DNA from: Iris pallida
Lineage: Eukaryota > Streptophyta > Magnoliopsida > Asparagales > Iridaceae
DNA length: 64,000 nucleotides
Direction of reading: 5' to 3'
NCBI GenBank assembly: GCA_029216955.1
Contig: JANAVB010015600.1
Coordinates: 39,492,398 to 39,556,397 of the forward strand
In this document: positions 1-13,130 of the stretch, one piece after another
Layout of the letters: each line of letters begins with the position of its first letter
How positions within the stretch are numbered: position 1 is the stretch's first letter
The notes under the pieces: generated by a model
What the model was told of the DNA's origin: nothing
Database searches by the model: none
Seen by the model: the letters and a program-made list of their open reading frames with translations, nothing else
Position numbers and translations under genes: made by a program

Positions 1-806
1 CGTACCCACCGTGAGGGTACGAGTACGTAATAGCGCCCAGCCTAGGCCGCAGTGTCGGCGGTAGAACGCTGTTCTAGGTCATGAACTATAACTACATAAC
101 ATGAAATATACTCTCCAGAAGGAGGCCAATACAGAGGTACAACTCAATCACAATCTAAGGTAGAATGTAGCACGATAGAAATAGATAAGAAATCCTCAAC
201 TGAGGTACAGCAGAATAAAATAATAAAGTCTCATCATCTCTAAAATATACAACTCTGACAAATAACGACAACAGCTAAACATAAAAAGAAGGAACAGTCT
301 AAGCTATCTACACTATACAAGGTATCATCCTGAGCAGCTGCCTGAACCTCCCCAGGGGTCCAGGTCGCGAGTGTCAACTAGGCAAGCTCCAAGTAAGGGT
401 GCAGGGTTCCTCATCATCCTCTGGAAAATTTTCAACAGGTCCAGTCAGGACGGGAGCGAGAACAAAACATCTCACGCAGTTCATATCAAGTTAGGAAATA
501 TGAAGCATGCAATAGAGTAAGGTACATGAAACGCTGAAAGAAGAATATATATGAAAAACAGTAGAGATTTGATAACAGGACATATCTATATATGATAAGT
601 AAGAACTGTAAGCTAACTGTGATTTAGAGTACAATATGGTTATGTAAACGGTCTAGGAAAATGCAATGGTAACTCCATTGTACGTGGGTGTACAATAGAC
701 ATATACAATAGTTATATAATCTTGTACAATAGGATTTGAGTACATAACCAATTCTACTCTCCCTCCCCAATTAATACACAAGGATATACTCCAGTTACGT
801 TATCTT

Positions 807-909
807 GTACAATAGTGTACAATGTTATACAATGGGTGTACAATATTATACAATAGATGTACAATGTTATACAATAGTTGTACAATGTTATACAATAGTG
901 TACAATAGT
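807..909. repeat. TACAAT-rich short tandem repeat in LARD-1 LTR
   Basis: About ten loosely spaced copies of GTACAATGTTATACAATAG-like units are packed here. The same array occurs in the sister LTR at 5671-5773 with almost identical spacing, so it was present in the ancestral LTR and not gained later. Confidence 0.8.
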
Positions 910-2239
910 CTATCCCTGGAACTCAGGGGATAATGAGAGTACAATATGCACAATGAGTATACAAGGATATGGGTATTCAATAAATATAATATGTAAGTGA
1001 AACGCACATCACAATATGTATTTATTGAATACAGTGAATACATGGCATAAACTGGAAAATAGTGTAGCATTAGGAAAAAAACAGTGAATACATGGCATAA
1101 ACTGGAAAATAGTGAGTCACTAGAGAAAATCAGTGGCATGGTATAACCTGTGTATGTACAAAAAAAATAGACAACAGGAAAACAGTGTTGTTAGCTAACT
1201 ATATCCTGTGTGCATGTGGGCAATAGGAAAACATGGAATGACAATAACCTGTGTGTATAACCTGGGAATCAACCTATTGCAACCGTGTACATTGTTAATA
1301 GAAAAAAGGGATTCATTGAGTTAACTAATCATTATGAAATCCGGAGATAATTGACAGTTAACTAGAATAGTGAGCATACATTGTTAGGAATGAATGAAAC
1401 ATTCTACTAAAAATGGGAAGAACATCTCAGGAAATAGAATTTGAATCAATTTAATTCAGTTAAAATAGAAAGGAACAACTCTCATTCATGCAAATTCTAG
1501 CCCAGCTCAAAGTCTTATTCGAATATAGATTGAATCAAACAATTGGAATTCAATAAAACAGGATAGTCACATGAAGACTGAAACTAAATCCATGTATCAG
1601 ATATTTCAGTCCAAATATTACAAACCAGAATTTGAACCCAAAATCTCAAACTCCAAACTTAGATCATTATTCAGAAATCTGTAAACATGTATGTGAGTTA
1701 ATGTGGTATTTAAACATTGGCAGTTTCATTTAGGAAATCAAATCAATTTTCAAAGGAAATAAAATCAATTCTCAGGCAAAAACCAATGTATCCACTGTCA
1801 TTCGAGGACCACCACCAAATCCAAAAATCCATTTACAAACCCACAAGTCAATTTCGAAAGTAATTTGCATTAGTCATAAACTAACAATCATGTAGGAGTA
1901 AATTACAGTTGGAAAACATTACTAAACAGGAATGTAATTGTTTAGGAATACTGGAAAAAAGAAATAGTTTCAGGCATGTATCAGTCGATTGGCTTACATC
2001 CCCATTTTGAACCCAATATCCCTTCAAAACTAATCTAACATGTAAAACTAATCTAATCATGAACTAATATACATGTAGGATTAAGAATGATACTAAAAAA
2101 AACATCAATTTAAATGGGTTAAAAAATAAATGAACTTCGAGAACACAAACTGAACACCGCGTATCAGTTTCAAGAGGAAATTCAAATTCGAATGAATAAA
2201 ACACATTAATATACTAAACCAAGAGTGGGTAATTAACAA

Positions 2240-2500
2240 AGCATGTGTACATGTGTCTTGTGTGTCCTCACGTGTCCAGGAAACACGACACAGGCGTGTC
2301 TAACACGATGCAAACACATGGGGTGCACCCAGAGTTGCACAGTGTCGTGCACACGTGCACGTGTCCGTAGAACACAACACGTGGGGTCTCGTGGTCATGC
2401 CCACGTGTAGCCCACGTGTCAGGCTGCACACACGACACCCTGAGAGGTGTCCACGACACGTGTCCGACCGTGTCCAACCGCGTGTCAGTGACAATTTCTG
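2240..2500. repeat. CGTGTC/CACGTG-rich cluster in LARD-1 LTR
   Basis: A GC-richer island in an AT-rich LTR with many copies of CGTGTC, GACACG and CACGTGT, several in palindromic CACGTG context (the G-box core of plant bZIP/bHLH factors). The sister LTR has the same cluster at 8550-8800. A regulatory role in the LTR is inference only. Overlapping short ORFs on both strands come from the repeat and are not genes. Confidence 0.6.
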
Positions 2501-3820
2501 TGCGGTTCAGTGCACTCGTGCGACCAGTGCGGGCCAGATATCTCCTTAATCAATCAATAAAATCCTACGAAATTTTATGGGGCTCGTGTCAGTCATCTAA
2601 GGAATGTATACACAAAATTTCGTGTCCAGATGTGTCGTATACAGGGAGTTATAGCTCCCGAGATGCAGGACACTGCACGCTGTTCAGAACAGCAAGTTCG
2701 TGTCCCCCGTGTAGACACGACACAGTACGAAAATCACATCAAGACACAAGAAAACCATAAGCAACCATAAAACCTATTTTTCCAATCGAATACATTTCAA
2801 AAAATTAATGGAAATGCCCTTTGGGGCATTTCCTCAAACACCTACAACATGGCCTGATACGTGTCCGATACGGACACGTATTGGACTCGAAACCTAACAA
2901 TGCCTATACCAACAGAGAGAGGACACCTAGGGCTTCCTATCCATGTAAAGAAATCGAAAATCTATGGAAGGAATAGGAAGTTACCTATATGTGTAATTTG
3001 TATGAAAAAGCTTCAAATGGGGGGTGTTCTTCTTGAGGGCCAAGTGCTCCAAATTGGTTCAAACCTGATATTTCTCTCCATAGACAGCAAGAAGGGACTA
3101 ATTAGAACCTAATGCAAAAGATTAGAGGGAAAAAGGAATTAAAATAAAGAAACTAGGGCTTGAGGAAGATTCCTATACCTTTCCTTCTTCAAAATGTTGA
3201 AACTCAATAAAGAGGCAAGAACCCTAAATGAAGAGATTCTTTATAGGGGGAAATAGCCCTAGGTGGCTGCCATGGGCTGATTAGGGTTAGGGTTGGTTCA
3301 TGGTGTGGGCCTATGGGCTATTAAGCCTTAAGTCACAAGTCATGACTTGTGAAATCACAAGCCATTCCTTAAACAATTTAAATCCTATTTCCACCAAATT
3401 AATTCTATGGTTTATTTATCACTAACTTAAGTCAACTTAGGGTTCCATATCCTAATCACATAGTCATGACCTAGGTTAGCCACTAGGTTAGTCTCAAAAG
3501 TCAACATAAGTCAAAGTCAACTAAAACACCAAAATCAATTATACTAAAAATCTCTAAATATCATATAAATTCTAATGATTCTAAATAATACATAATAATT
3601 CCAAATAATTCCCAAAATTACAAAAATGACTAAAATACCCCTCAATCTAGAAATGATAAACAAAACACTAGCAAGGCACCAATTCATAAGTCATGTTTTA
3701 AAATAGTTTTTAAAATGATTAAGATCAATAAAAATCATATAAAATTTTAAATACCATAATTAAATAAATTAAAATACAAAATTTCAAAATTACCCTCATC
3801 TGAAAAAACTGGGTGTTACA

Positions 3821-4856
3821 ATCCTACCCACCTTATAAAAATTTTGTTCTCGAAATTAAGATGGTAGTAGTCCTTCTAGGTCAAACACCCCACAATCAAA
3901 ATCTCAAACATACCGTCAGATAATCATATACGTCTGTCCAAAATCATGATACTCAGAATCTTCGTCGTGCTAGTGAGCAGGGCTACGATAATCATATAGT
4001 CCTTGACTAAGGTACGTACATCTAGGTTGATGGTATTTAAAATTTTCGTATTGCCGCATACGACGGAGAAAACCTTAAATTCTCATACCCGAAAAATACA
4101 TCCAAAGTCTGACTATGTGTCCTCACTATGCCAACTATCACGACTATCGAATATTCTAGATCCCATGATTTAGGTGACCTAGCCCATATGATTTTCTCAG
4201 AAGAAAAACAAACATAACAAAAGAACAACATGACAAAATTAATCAATCAGCAAGGAACAGTTGGAACCGGATTTCAAGGTAGTTATAAAAGACAATTTCG
4301 GGAATGGAATTAAGTAGAACAGAACTTGCAGCAAGATCTCCAATGGTCTGTGCATCCTTGACTGTCCTGACGATAGCTCGCCCTGCTAGTTTTCCGCTGC
4401 TGATGCTGCATGAATCACCGCTACTGAGAGAAATCAGAAATGACGTGAGAAAATCTCTGTACAGATAGAGGTGTACCTCCAATGTAGCAGAAACGCCAAC
4501 CTGAGTTAGCACAACAGAAACTGCGGTCTCGAGGCCCTGATGAACAGGATGAGAGGTGGCCAGCCTCTCGATAGTATCCCCCGATCTGAAATGATGAGAT
4601 CGTGTCTTCATAACCATCATGAAGACAGATCAAAACAAGAAGCAATTTCTGAGAATGAAGCGAAAATCAAATGAGGACAGTTTATATTCAAAAGAAGCCA
4701 ATAAGCAGTAATTTGGACAAAAGGAATCTGATTAAGAGTTTTTCCTAATGTGATTGAGTACCTCAAAAATATCCTAATCCTACTGCAGGCTGTAGTGATA
4801 CTCTAGTTCGAATACCACTACATAAACTCGACCTGCATGGGCCACCACTAAAAACG
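3821..4856 (-). mobile_element. LARD-1 internal region (non-coding)
   Basis: This is the whole internal domain, about 1.0 kb between 5-kb LTRs. It has no gag or pol motif in any frame, which fits a large retrotransposon derivative (LARD). Next to the LTR at 3820 is the polypurine tract (minus strand). Next to the LTR at 4857 is CCTGCATGGGCCACCA (4832-4847, plus strand), so the minus strand starts with a TGG as a primer-binding site would, but 9 bases from the LTR and unlike the usual initiator-Met site. The same 16-mer flanks the LARD-2 LTR at 22007-22022. Confidence 0.75.
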
Positions 4857-7800
4857 TGTCACGACCCGCACCCACCGTGAGGGTACGAGTACGTAACAGC
4901 GTACAGCCTATGCCACAGTGTCGGCGGTAGAACGCTGTTCTAGGTCATGAACTATAACTACATAACATGAAATATACTCTCCAAAAGGAGGCCAATACAG
5001 AGGTACAACTCAATCACAATCTAAGGTAGAATGTAGCACGATGGAAATAGATAAGAAATCCTCAACTGAGGTACAGCAGAATGAAATGACAAAGTCTCAT
5101 CATCTCTAAAATATATAACTCTGAAAAATAAAGACAACAGCTAAACATGAAAAGAAAGAACAGTCTAAGCTATCTACACTATACAAGGTATCATCCTGAG
5201 CAGCTACCTGAACCTCCCCAGGGGTCCAGGTCACGAGTGTCAACTAGGCAAGCTCCAAGTAAGGGTGCAGGGTTCCTCATCATCCTCTGTAAAATTTTCA
5301 ACAGGTCCTGTCAGGACGGGAGCGAGCACAAAACATCTCACGCAGTTCATATCAAGTTAGGATATATAAAGCATGCAATAGAGTAAGGTACATGAAATGC
5401 TGAAAGAAGAATATATATGAAAAACAGTAGAGATTTGATAACAGGAAATATCTATATATGATAAGTAAGAACTGTAAGCTAACTGTGATTTAGAGTACAA
5501 TATGGTTATGTAAACGGTCTAGGAAAATGCAATGGTAACTCCATTGTACGTGGGTGTACAATAGACATATACAATAGTTATACAATCTTGTACAATAGAA
5601 TTTGAGTACATAACCAATTTTACTCCCCCTCCCCAATCAATACACAAGGATCTACTCCAGTTACGTTATCTTGTACAATAGTGTACAATGTTATACAATG
5701 GGTGTACAATATTATACAATAGATGTACAATGTTATACAATAGTTGTACAATGTTATACAATAGTGTACAATGGTCTATCACTAGAGCTCAGGTGATAAT
5801 GAGAGTACAATATGCACAATGAGTATACAAGGATATGGGTATTCAATAAATACAATATGTAAGTGAAACGCACATCACAATATGTATTTATTGAATACAA
5901 GGGGATAACATCCCAAAAGAAGATCCGTATAGTAGCAATCCGTGATAACAACGTGTTAGCATCAAGTACAGTAATCTAGAGCAAGAATGTAAATCCAGAC
6001 AAGTATGAAACGGTCAAAGAATGTACTCGCCTAGTATCTGAATGTCTGAAGTAAATTGTACTGTCCGAGATGAGGTACCTGACTCCTAGTTAGAGCAACA
6101 CAAGTCAGGATGTATACAGGGGATGATAAATATAATCTACTATGCATCTGCATGCTGTCTAGGTCAAACTAGACCAAAGTCAACTCTCGGTCAACTCTAG
6201 TCAACTAGACTGGTCAAACTAGGTCAAGCCTAAGCCAAACAAGTCTAATAAGTCTCACTAGGCCTAACCAAGCCTAGTCTAGCAATCACACACCAATCAC
6301 AAGGCTATACAAGCCAAACACATCAAGCCACATATCAAGAGTACATTCACATTGAGCTATAATCAACATTGTATAATGAGAGAGAAAGGGTTGCATGTAT
6401 TGCTATGTGTTTGTGTGAACATGGAGGTGCACAACAAAGGAGAAAATCAAACACTAGTTATAGATTACACTAGAACATGGCACAAGTTAACAAGGTTACG
6501 TCTATTTTCATTATGGAAATCATCAGAGGAGGGTTACATGGCATGGTGGTTTACATATGAAATCTGAATTTAACTAGCATTTCAATTTAAGGGTTATGGG
6601 TTGCATTATATACATGCATTCAATTACGCACTCTATATTAGGCTAACAATATTAGGCCATATACATTACACTCATATTACATAGAAAATACTATATTGAT
6701 TTCAACTTACCCTTTCACTTTACTCTATCATTTTACACATTCACATTAGTTTAGACATTTAGATATACACATATAGACATGCATACATACTTTAGCTACA
6801 TGTATTGTATGTACATAGAGAGGGGGTGACATCTCAAGGCTATGTGAGTGGGTGTATGTGTGTAAGGGAAATGAGTGTAGGCTAGTGTGTTTTTATGCAC
6901 AAACTTGTGTGTGTATGGGGTTAACAGGATATTAGAGTGCATGGGAGTAGGCAAATGTGTTCTCAGGATTAGAGTGTGTGCCAGGAACTATGTATGCATT
7001 GTATGTGGATAAGTGTTAGAGTTTTCAGGAAATGAAAATAGTGTATTCATTAGGGGAAATCACAGCCATGTGACATATGTGTGTGAAACAAATGTGTATT
7101 CAGGTGGCAGGAATGAGTGTGTGTGGATGAGAGTACATGTGAGGGTGTTTGTGCACATGTGGGTGTGATACAAAGGTGTATGGCATGTTGTGGGTGTCAA
7201 GATATCCTGAAACAGTGGAGGCTAGAACCTGTGTACAGTGAGGTTCCTGAAAACAGGAAACAGTGGGTAATGTAGTGATACATTGATATAATTGAGTGTG
7301 TGAGGGAAAATGGAAAAACAGGGCATATTAGGAAATATATGTGTTCAGGTGCAATGCAAAAACAGTGTAGCATTAGGAAAAAAATAGTGAATACATGGCA
7401 TAAACTGGAAAACAGTGAGTCACTAGAGGAAATCAGTGGCATGGTATAACCTGTGTATGTACAGAAAAAATAGACAACAGGAAAACAGTGTTGTTAGCTA
7501 ACTATATCCTGTGTGCATGTGGGCAATAGGAAAACATGGAATGACAATAACCTGTGTGTATAACCTGGGAATCAACCTATTGCAACCGTGTACATTGTTA
7601 ATAGAAAACAGAGATTCATTGAGTTAACTAATCATTATGAAATTCGGAGATAATTGACAGTTAACTAGAATAGTGAGCATACATTGTTAGGAATGAATGA
7701 AACATTCCACTAGGTAAAAATGGGAAGAACATCTCAGGAAATAGAATTTGAATCAATTTAATTCAGTTAAAATAGAAAGGAACAACTCTCATTCATGCAA

Positions 7801-10131
7801 ATTCTAGCCCAGCTCAAAGTCTAATTCGAATATAGATTGAATCAAACAATTGGAATTCAATAAAACAGGATAGTCACATGAAGACTGAAACTAAATCCAT
7901 GTATCAGCTATTTCAGTCCAAATATTACAAACCAGAATTTGAACCCAAAATCTCAAACTCCAAACTTAGATCATTATTCAGAAATCTGTAAACATGTATG
8001 TGAGTTAATATGGTATTTAAACATTGGCAGTTTCGTTTAGGAAATCAAATCAATTTTCAAAGGAAATGAAATCAATTCTCAGGCAAAAACCAATGTATCC
8101 ACTGTCATTTGAGGACCACCACCAAATCCAAAAATCTATTTACAAACCCACAAGTCAATTTCGAAAGTAATTTGCATTAGTCATAAACTAACAATCATGT
8201 AGGAGTAAATTACAGTTGGAAAACATTACTAAACAGGAATGTAATTGTTTAGGAATACTGGAAAAAAGAAATAGTGTCAGGCATGTATCAGCCGATTGGC
8301 TTACATCCCCATTTCGAACCAAATATCCCATCAAAACTAATTTAACATGTAAAACTAATCTAATCATGAACTAATATACATGTAGGATTAACAATGATAC
8401 TAAAAAAATCAATTTAAATGGGTTAAAAAATAAATGAACTCTGAGAACACAAACTGAACACCGCGTATCAGTTTCAAGAGGAAATTCAAATTCGAATGAA
8501 TAAAACACATTAATATACTAAACCAAGAGTGGGTAATTAACAAAGCATGTGTACATGTGTCTTGTGTGTCCTCACGTGTCCAGGAAACACGACACAAGCG
8601 TGTCTAACACGATGCAAACACATGGGGTGCACCCAGAGTTGCACAGTATCGTGCACACGTGCACGTGTCTGTAGAACACGACACACGACACGTGGGGTCT
8701 CGTGGTCATGCCCACGTGTAGCCCACGTGTCAGGCTGCACACATGACACCCTGAGAGGTGTCCACGACACGTGTCCGACCGTGTCCAACTGCGTGTCCGT
8801 GACAATTTCTGTGCGGTTCAGTGCACTCGTACGACCAGTGCAGGCCAGATATCTCCTTAATCAATCAATAAAATCCTACAAAATTTTATGGGGCTCGTGT
8901 CAGTCATCTAAGGAACGTACACACAAAATTTTGTGTCCAGATGTGTCGTGTACAGGGAGTTATAGCCCCCGAGATGCAGGACACTGCACGCTGTTCAGAA
9001 CAGCAAGTTCGTGTCTCCCGTGTGGACACGACACAGTACGAAAATCACATCAAGACACAAAAAAACCATAAGCAACCATAAAACCTATTTTTCTAATCGA
9101 ATACATTTCAAAAAATCAATGGAAATGCCCTTTGGGGCATTTCCTCAAACACCTACAACATGGCCTGTTACGTGTCCGATACGGACACGTATTGGACTCG
9201 AAACCTAACAATGCCTATACCAACAAAGAGAGAACACCTAGGGCTTCCTATCCATGCAAAGAAATCAAAAATCTATGAAAGGAATAGGAAGTTACCTATA
9301 TGTGCAATTTGCATGAAAAAGCTTCAAATGGAGGGTGTTCTTCTTGAGGGCCAAGTGCTCCAAATTGGTTCAAACCTGAGATTTCTCTCCATGGACAGCA
9401 AGAAGGGACTAATTAGAACCTAATGCAAAAGATTAGAGGGAAAAAGGAATTAAAATAAAGAAACTAGGGCTTGAGGAAGATTCCTATACCTTTCCTTCTT
9501 CAAAATGTTGAAACTCAATAAAGAGGCAAGAACCCTAAATGAAGAGATTCTTTATAGGGGGAAATAGCCCTAGGTGGCTGCCATGGGCTGATTAGGGTTA
9601 GGGTTGGTTCATGGTGTGGGCCTATGGGCTACTAAGCCTTAAGTCACAAGTCATGACTTGTGAAATCACAAGCTATTCCTTAAACAATTTAAATCCTATT
9701 TCCACCAAATTAATTCTATGGTTTATTTATCACTAACTTAAGTCAACTTAGGGTTCCATATCCTAATCACATAGTCATGACCTAGGTTAGCCACTAGGTT
9801 AGTCTCAAAAGTCAACATAAGTCAAAGTCAACTAAAACACCAAAATCAATTATACTAAAAATCTCTAAATATCATATAAATTCTAATGATTCTAAATAAT
9901 ACATAATAATTCCAAATAATTCCCAAAATTACAAAAATGACTAAAATACCCTTCAATCTAGAAATGATAAACAAAATACTAGCAAAGCACCAATTCATAA
10001 GTCATGTTTTAAAATAGTTTTTAAAATAATTAAAATCAATAAAAATCATATAAAATTTTAAATACCATAATTAAATAAATTAAAATACAAAATTTCAAAA
10101 TTACCCTCATCTGGAAAAACTGGGTGTTACA
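4857..10131 (-). mobile_element. LARD-1, 5' LTR (complete, 5275 bp)
   Basis: The LTR runs from TGTCACGACCC (4857) to GGGTGTTACA (10131), that is TG...CA on the minus strand. It is the fuller of the two LTRs and holds the TACAAT array (5671-5773) and the CGTGTC cluster (8550-8800). It keeps a 1.46-kb segment (5900-7362) that the other LTR has lost. No convincing coding sequence is present. The left target site lies outside the window, so no TSD can be checked. Confidence 0.85.
5900..7362. other. LTR segment missing from the sister LTR
   Basis: This stretch is present only in the right-hand LARD-1 LTR. Around 6150-6260 it holds a dense run of GTCAA/TTGAC-type motifs (AGTCAA, GGTCAA), which resemble W-box cores. 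The rest, around 6780-7360, is GTGTGT-rich. No gene is seen; its absence from LTR 1 is explained by deletion there. Confidence 0.65.
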
Positions 10132-10348
10132 TCCCCGGAGCCAAGGCTGCATCCGATCGTCCAAGGAGTAAGGCAGAGCTGCCGTCGCTTTTCCGAGCCT
10201 CTATCGTCACCCTCCATAATCTAAAATAAACAATTGTACTTAGATTGCTGTAACTAGGTTTTCGTCCTTAGGCTTTCTTTGTACAAGCGAGTTTGTATTG
10301 TGAAGTAAAAGTCCAGTCCTCCGATAATTGTTCTGTTCTTTTACATTT
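10132..10348. other. Short spacer between LARD-1 and Tat1
   Basis: About 217 bp directly after the LARD-1 LTR end that match neither LARD-1 nor the pre-RT region of Tat2. The minus strand from 10218 is open for about 28 codons starting MEGDDRGSEKRRQ, which could be the start of a host exon, but nothing confirms it. Tat1 is truncated here: gag, protease and the first part of RT are missing. Confidence 0.4.
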
Positions 10349-11347
10349 TATGGCAAACACCAACGTCGTACCAGTTTTGAAGAAGACTGGGAATGTTCGA
10401 ATGTGCATAGATTTTTGAGATCTTAATGATGCTTGTCCTAAAGATGAATTCCCTCTCCCAATTACTAATGTCATGATCGACAATACTTGTGGATTCGAAT
10501 GAATTTCTTTTATGGATGAATTTTTGGATATAATCAAATCCGGATGAATCCTGAAGATGAAAAATATACTTTATTTCGTACTCCTCGCGGAGTATACTGT
10601 TATACAGTCATGCCTTTCGGTCTTAAGAACGCAGGTGCAACTTACCAGCGGGCTATGAGTACTATCTTTCGAGACCATTTGTGAAAGACCGTCGAATGCT
10701 ATATTGACGATATTGCTGTTAAAAGTCATCTAAAGGAAGATCACATCCAAGAATTAAGAACTATCTTTAATCTAAGGCGCCAGCATCGACTCAAAATGAA
10801 CCCTACGAAGTCTTTCTTGGGTGTCTCTAGTGGCAAATTTCTCAGATTTGTCATTACCTCTAAAGGTATATACGTTGATCCCGAGAAGATCAAAGCTATT
10901 CAAGAGATGTGCCATCCACGCAACCTAAAAGAGCTACGAGGATTCCAAGGTCGACTTGCGTACATCAGGCGATTCATTTCAAATTTATCTGGATGTTGCA
11001 GACCATTTACTCAGTTAATAAAGAAAGGCGTATCTTTCATTTGGATAGAAGAATGTCAGCGAGCATTTGATGACATAAAGCGGTATTTGATTAATCCACC
11101 AGTCCTTATGCCACCGATCTCAGGAATACCCTTCTTAATGTATGTTCGGGCGATGGACCATTCATTGGGAGCGTTGCTGGCACAGAAGAACAAAAAAGGT
11201 CATGAACAAGCCATCTACTACCTTAGTCGAACGGTGATTGGAGCTGAACATCGTTATAGTCCGGTGGAGAAGGAATGTTTAGCCTTAATGTTTGTTGTTC
11301 AAAAGACAAGACATTACATCATCGGCCAAACTATTCATGTTATATCC
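10349..11347 (+). pseudogene. Tat1 reverse transcriptase-RNase H (5' truncated, broken)
   Basis: Reverse transcriptase and the ordinary RNase H of a Ty3/gypsy polyprotein. In order: VPVLKKTGNVRMCIDF, MPFGLKNAGATYQRAMS, the catalytic box YIDDIAV (about 10702), the connection FISNLSGCCRPFTQL, then RNase H around MYVRAMDHSLGALLAQ and EHRYSPVEKECLAL. Several stops (three TGA codons before 10560 and another just before the YIDDIAV box) and a frameshift near 10520 make it inactive; the frame is open from 10796 to the insertion point. Tat2 on the minus strand (61934-62900) is a close relative and gives the expected reading. CACTA-1 interrupts it at 11348; the protein resumes at 29577. Confidence 0.92.
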
Positions 11348-11363
11348 TACTACTAAAATATGC

Positions 11364-11560
11364 TCTATTAGCGACGTAAGTTAGCGACGGAATAAAATAA
11401 CGTCGCTAACTATTGAATATAGCGACCCCTTTTGACAGACATCGCAAAATGTTGCTGAAGAGCGACGTTCAGCGACAAGAGGTAAATTATGTCGCTGAAT
11501 AGCGACGTTCAGCGACGTGGTTTAAGTTTTGTCGCTCCTTAGCGACGTTCAGCTATGCCT
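11364..11560. repeat. CACTA-1 left subterminal GCGACG repeats
   Basis: Many direct and inverted copies of GCGACGTT and GTCGCTAA occur here. In CACTA elements such subterminal motifs bind the TNPA-type protein that brings the ends together; that role is known for the superfamily and inferred here. The right end (29150-29560) has the same motif. Confidence 0.8.
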
Positions 11561-13130
11561 AAATCAGACGTCGGTAATGTTTTATTATATCCCGTTCGAA
11601 ATTTCATTTCCTCCTTCTCTCTCTCCCAAAAATTTCCTAAAAATCAGACGAAGCTCTCCTCCGACAGACGCCTAAATCAGACGAAGCTCTCCTCCGACTA
11701 AGCCCCCCTCCTCGCCGCCTCCCTCCGACGATGAAGCCCCCCTCCTCGCCGCCTCCCAACTCCGACCTAGCCGCCCTCAGGTAAACCCTAACCCTAGCCC
11801 TAGCTATCTAGACACCATTTTAACACGATTTTGATCTCGTTTGGACACGAGTAGACACGTGTGTCACACACACACATACCCCTTTTGTGTTAGTGTATTA
11901 TGCGAAAGTTGGCTATGTTGGTTGGATCTTTATAAATACTTTTGGTCATTTTCTGGTAGATTTCCTAGGTTAAAACTTGTTCAGTAAAATCTTAAACTTA
12001 TTTTCTTGATCTTCAGAAATTGGGAATCAATGATGAAGGAAACAACATGTTACTTCTACTGTCATGAAATTCTTACATATATCATCCTCCTTTATCTCCA
12101 TTCGGTTTCCAGTTTCAGTGACATATGGCAGCTCACTTCTCAAAGCCCAACTGACAGGAGAGATTCCAGGAAAAAAATAGAAGCAATTCTATTAACATAA
12201 TTAACCTGGGAAAGTGTAAGGCAACCAAGAGGAGTGTTGTTAAAGAAGGTAGGCTAGAAACTGGTTCAACAATATTGCAAGAACAAGAAGCATTCCAAAA
12301 CAACTCACAAACTGCATTCATTCATTCCATAACACTATATATAGATCAAATAGTAGCTAGCAAAAATAACAAGTTCAAACATGAACCAGGATAATCTAAG
12401 AATAACAAGGTTTCAATTATATCAAGTAGTAATAAAGATCGATCGATCGATCGTAAGTATTAACACGAACAACGACGCTACGTGGACCGTATTATTGGCC
12501 AGCAGTTTTGGCCCACGGTCCACGTGGCACTCTTTTATTGGTTTTTACCGGAGGTGGGCTCCACGTAAATATGAGGGCTAATGGGGTTGAGGCACTTAGT
12601 ACACGGTCACGCCTGACAAGCAGAGACCGCAGACAATGTAATGTTTTCCTAACACGAATAACGTCCAACATAGCGAAGCCTCGAGCCATCTTCCTGGTAG
12701 ACCTCACCAGCTGTATGTATAGAGTCAAATTAATTTTGCAAATCATGATAAAATTTACTCTGAAAACCAGTATCGTGCAATGGGGTCAGGTCGAATTGGA
12801 CACGACACAGTATGCCATTGGCCACGTACTCGTGTCCACGTGGAGAGTAGGTGTAGGGCTTCGTGTCTATCACCTTGAATTGAATTGGGTCCACAAGTCG
12901 TGTGTCTAAGATACCAAGGCGTATCAGAGTCGAATTTACGATTGTGCACGCATAGTCCAAATCCTGTGCACGTGCAATTTCGTATCCGACATGCATCAAG
13001 CCTAGACTTAGTCAACTTCACCCAGTTTGACTAGTTTGTCCAAGATATTGACTAAGTCAACTCAACTTCACCTAGTTTGACTACTTACTGCACTAAACAT
13101 GTGTGTCCATCTTTTCAGAATTATTTCCAA
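11561..13130 (+). other. CACTA-1 leader region upstream of TNP2
   Basis: This is the 5' non-coding part of the element. At 11640-11770 there are two short tandem duplications (a 28-bp unit around CAGACGAAGCTCTCCTCCG and a unit around CCCCCCTCCTCGCCGCCTCC) followed by GGTAAACCCTAACCC, which looks like a leader exon and splice donor. A matching acceptor (CTTTTCAG) lies just before the TNP2 start at 13131. At 12780-12860 there are CACGTG-like and GACACG motifs. No coding exon is recognised. Confidence 0.5.

Larger units (their letters stand above)
1..3820 (-). mobile_element. LARD-1, 3' LTR (cut by window edge, internally deleted)
   Basis: This segment aligns nearly base for base with 4868-10131, so the two are LTRs of one element. 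On the minus strand the LTR opens with TGTAACACCC at 3820; its far end lies outside the window. The block beyond 3820, read on the minus strand, holds a purine tract (AAGGTGGGTAGGAT) of the kind that precedes the 3' LTR of plant Ty3/gypsy elements, so I infer minus-strand orientation. Compared with the other LTR this copy lacks about 1.46 kb at position 1033. No long ORF is present; the short ORFs are not conserved in composition or context and are not called as genes. Confidence 0.85.

Noticed and set aside
2268..2760. Overlapping ORFs on both strands, repeated at 8409-9071
   Set aside because: They arise from the CGTGTC/CACGTG repeat in the LARD-1 LTR and recur only because the LTRs are copies.
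1..10131. Tandem segmental duplication of a host locus
   Set aside because: The two copies start TG and end CA on the minus strand, flank a purine tract and a primer-site-like motif, and so are LTRs.
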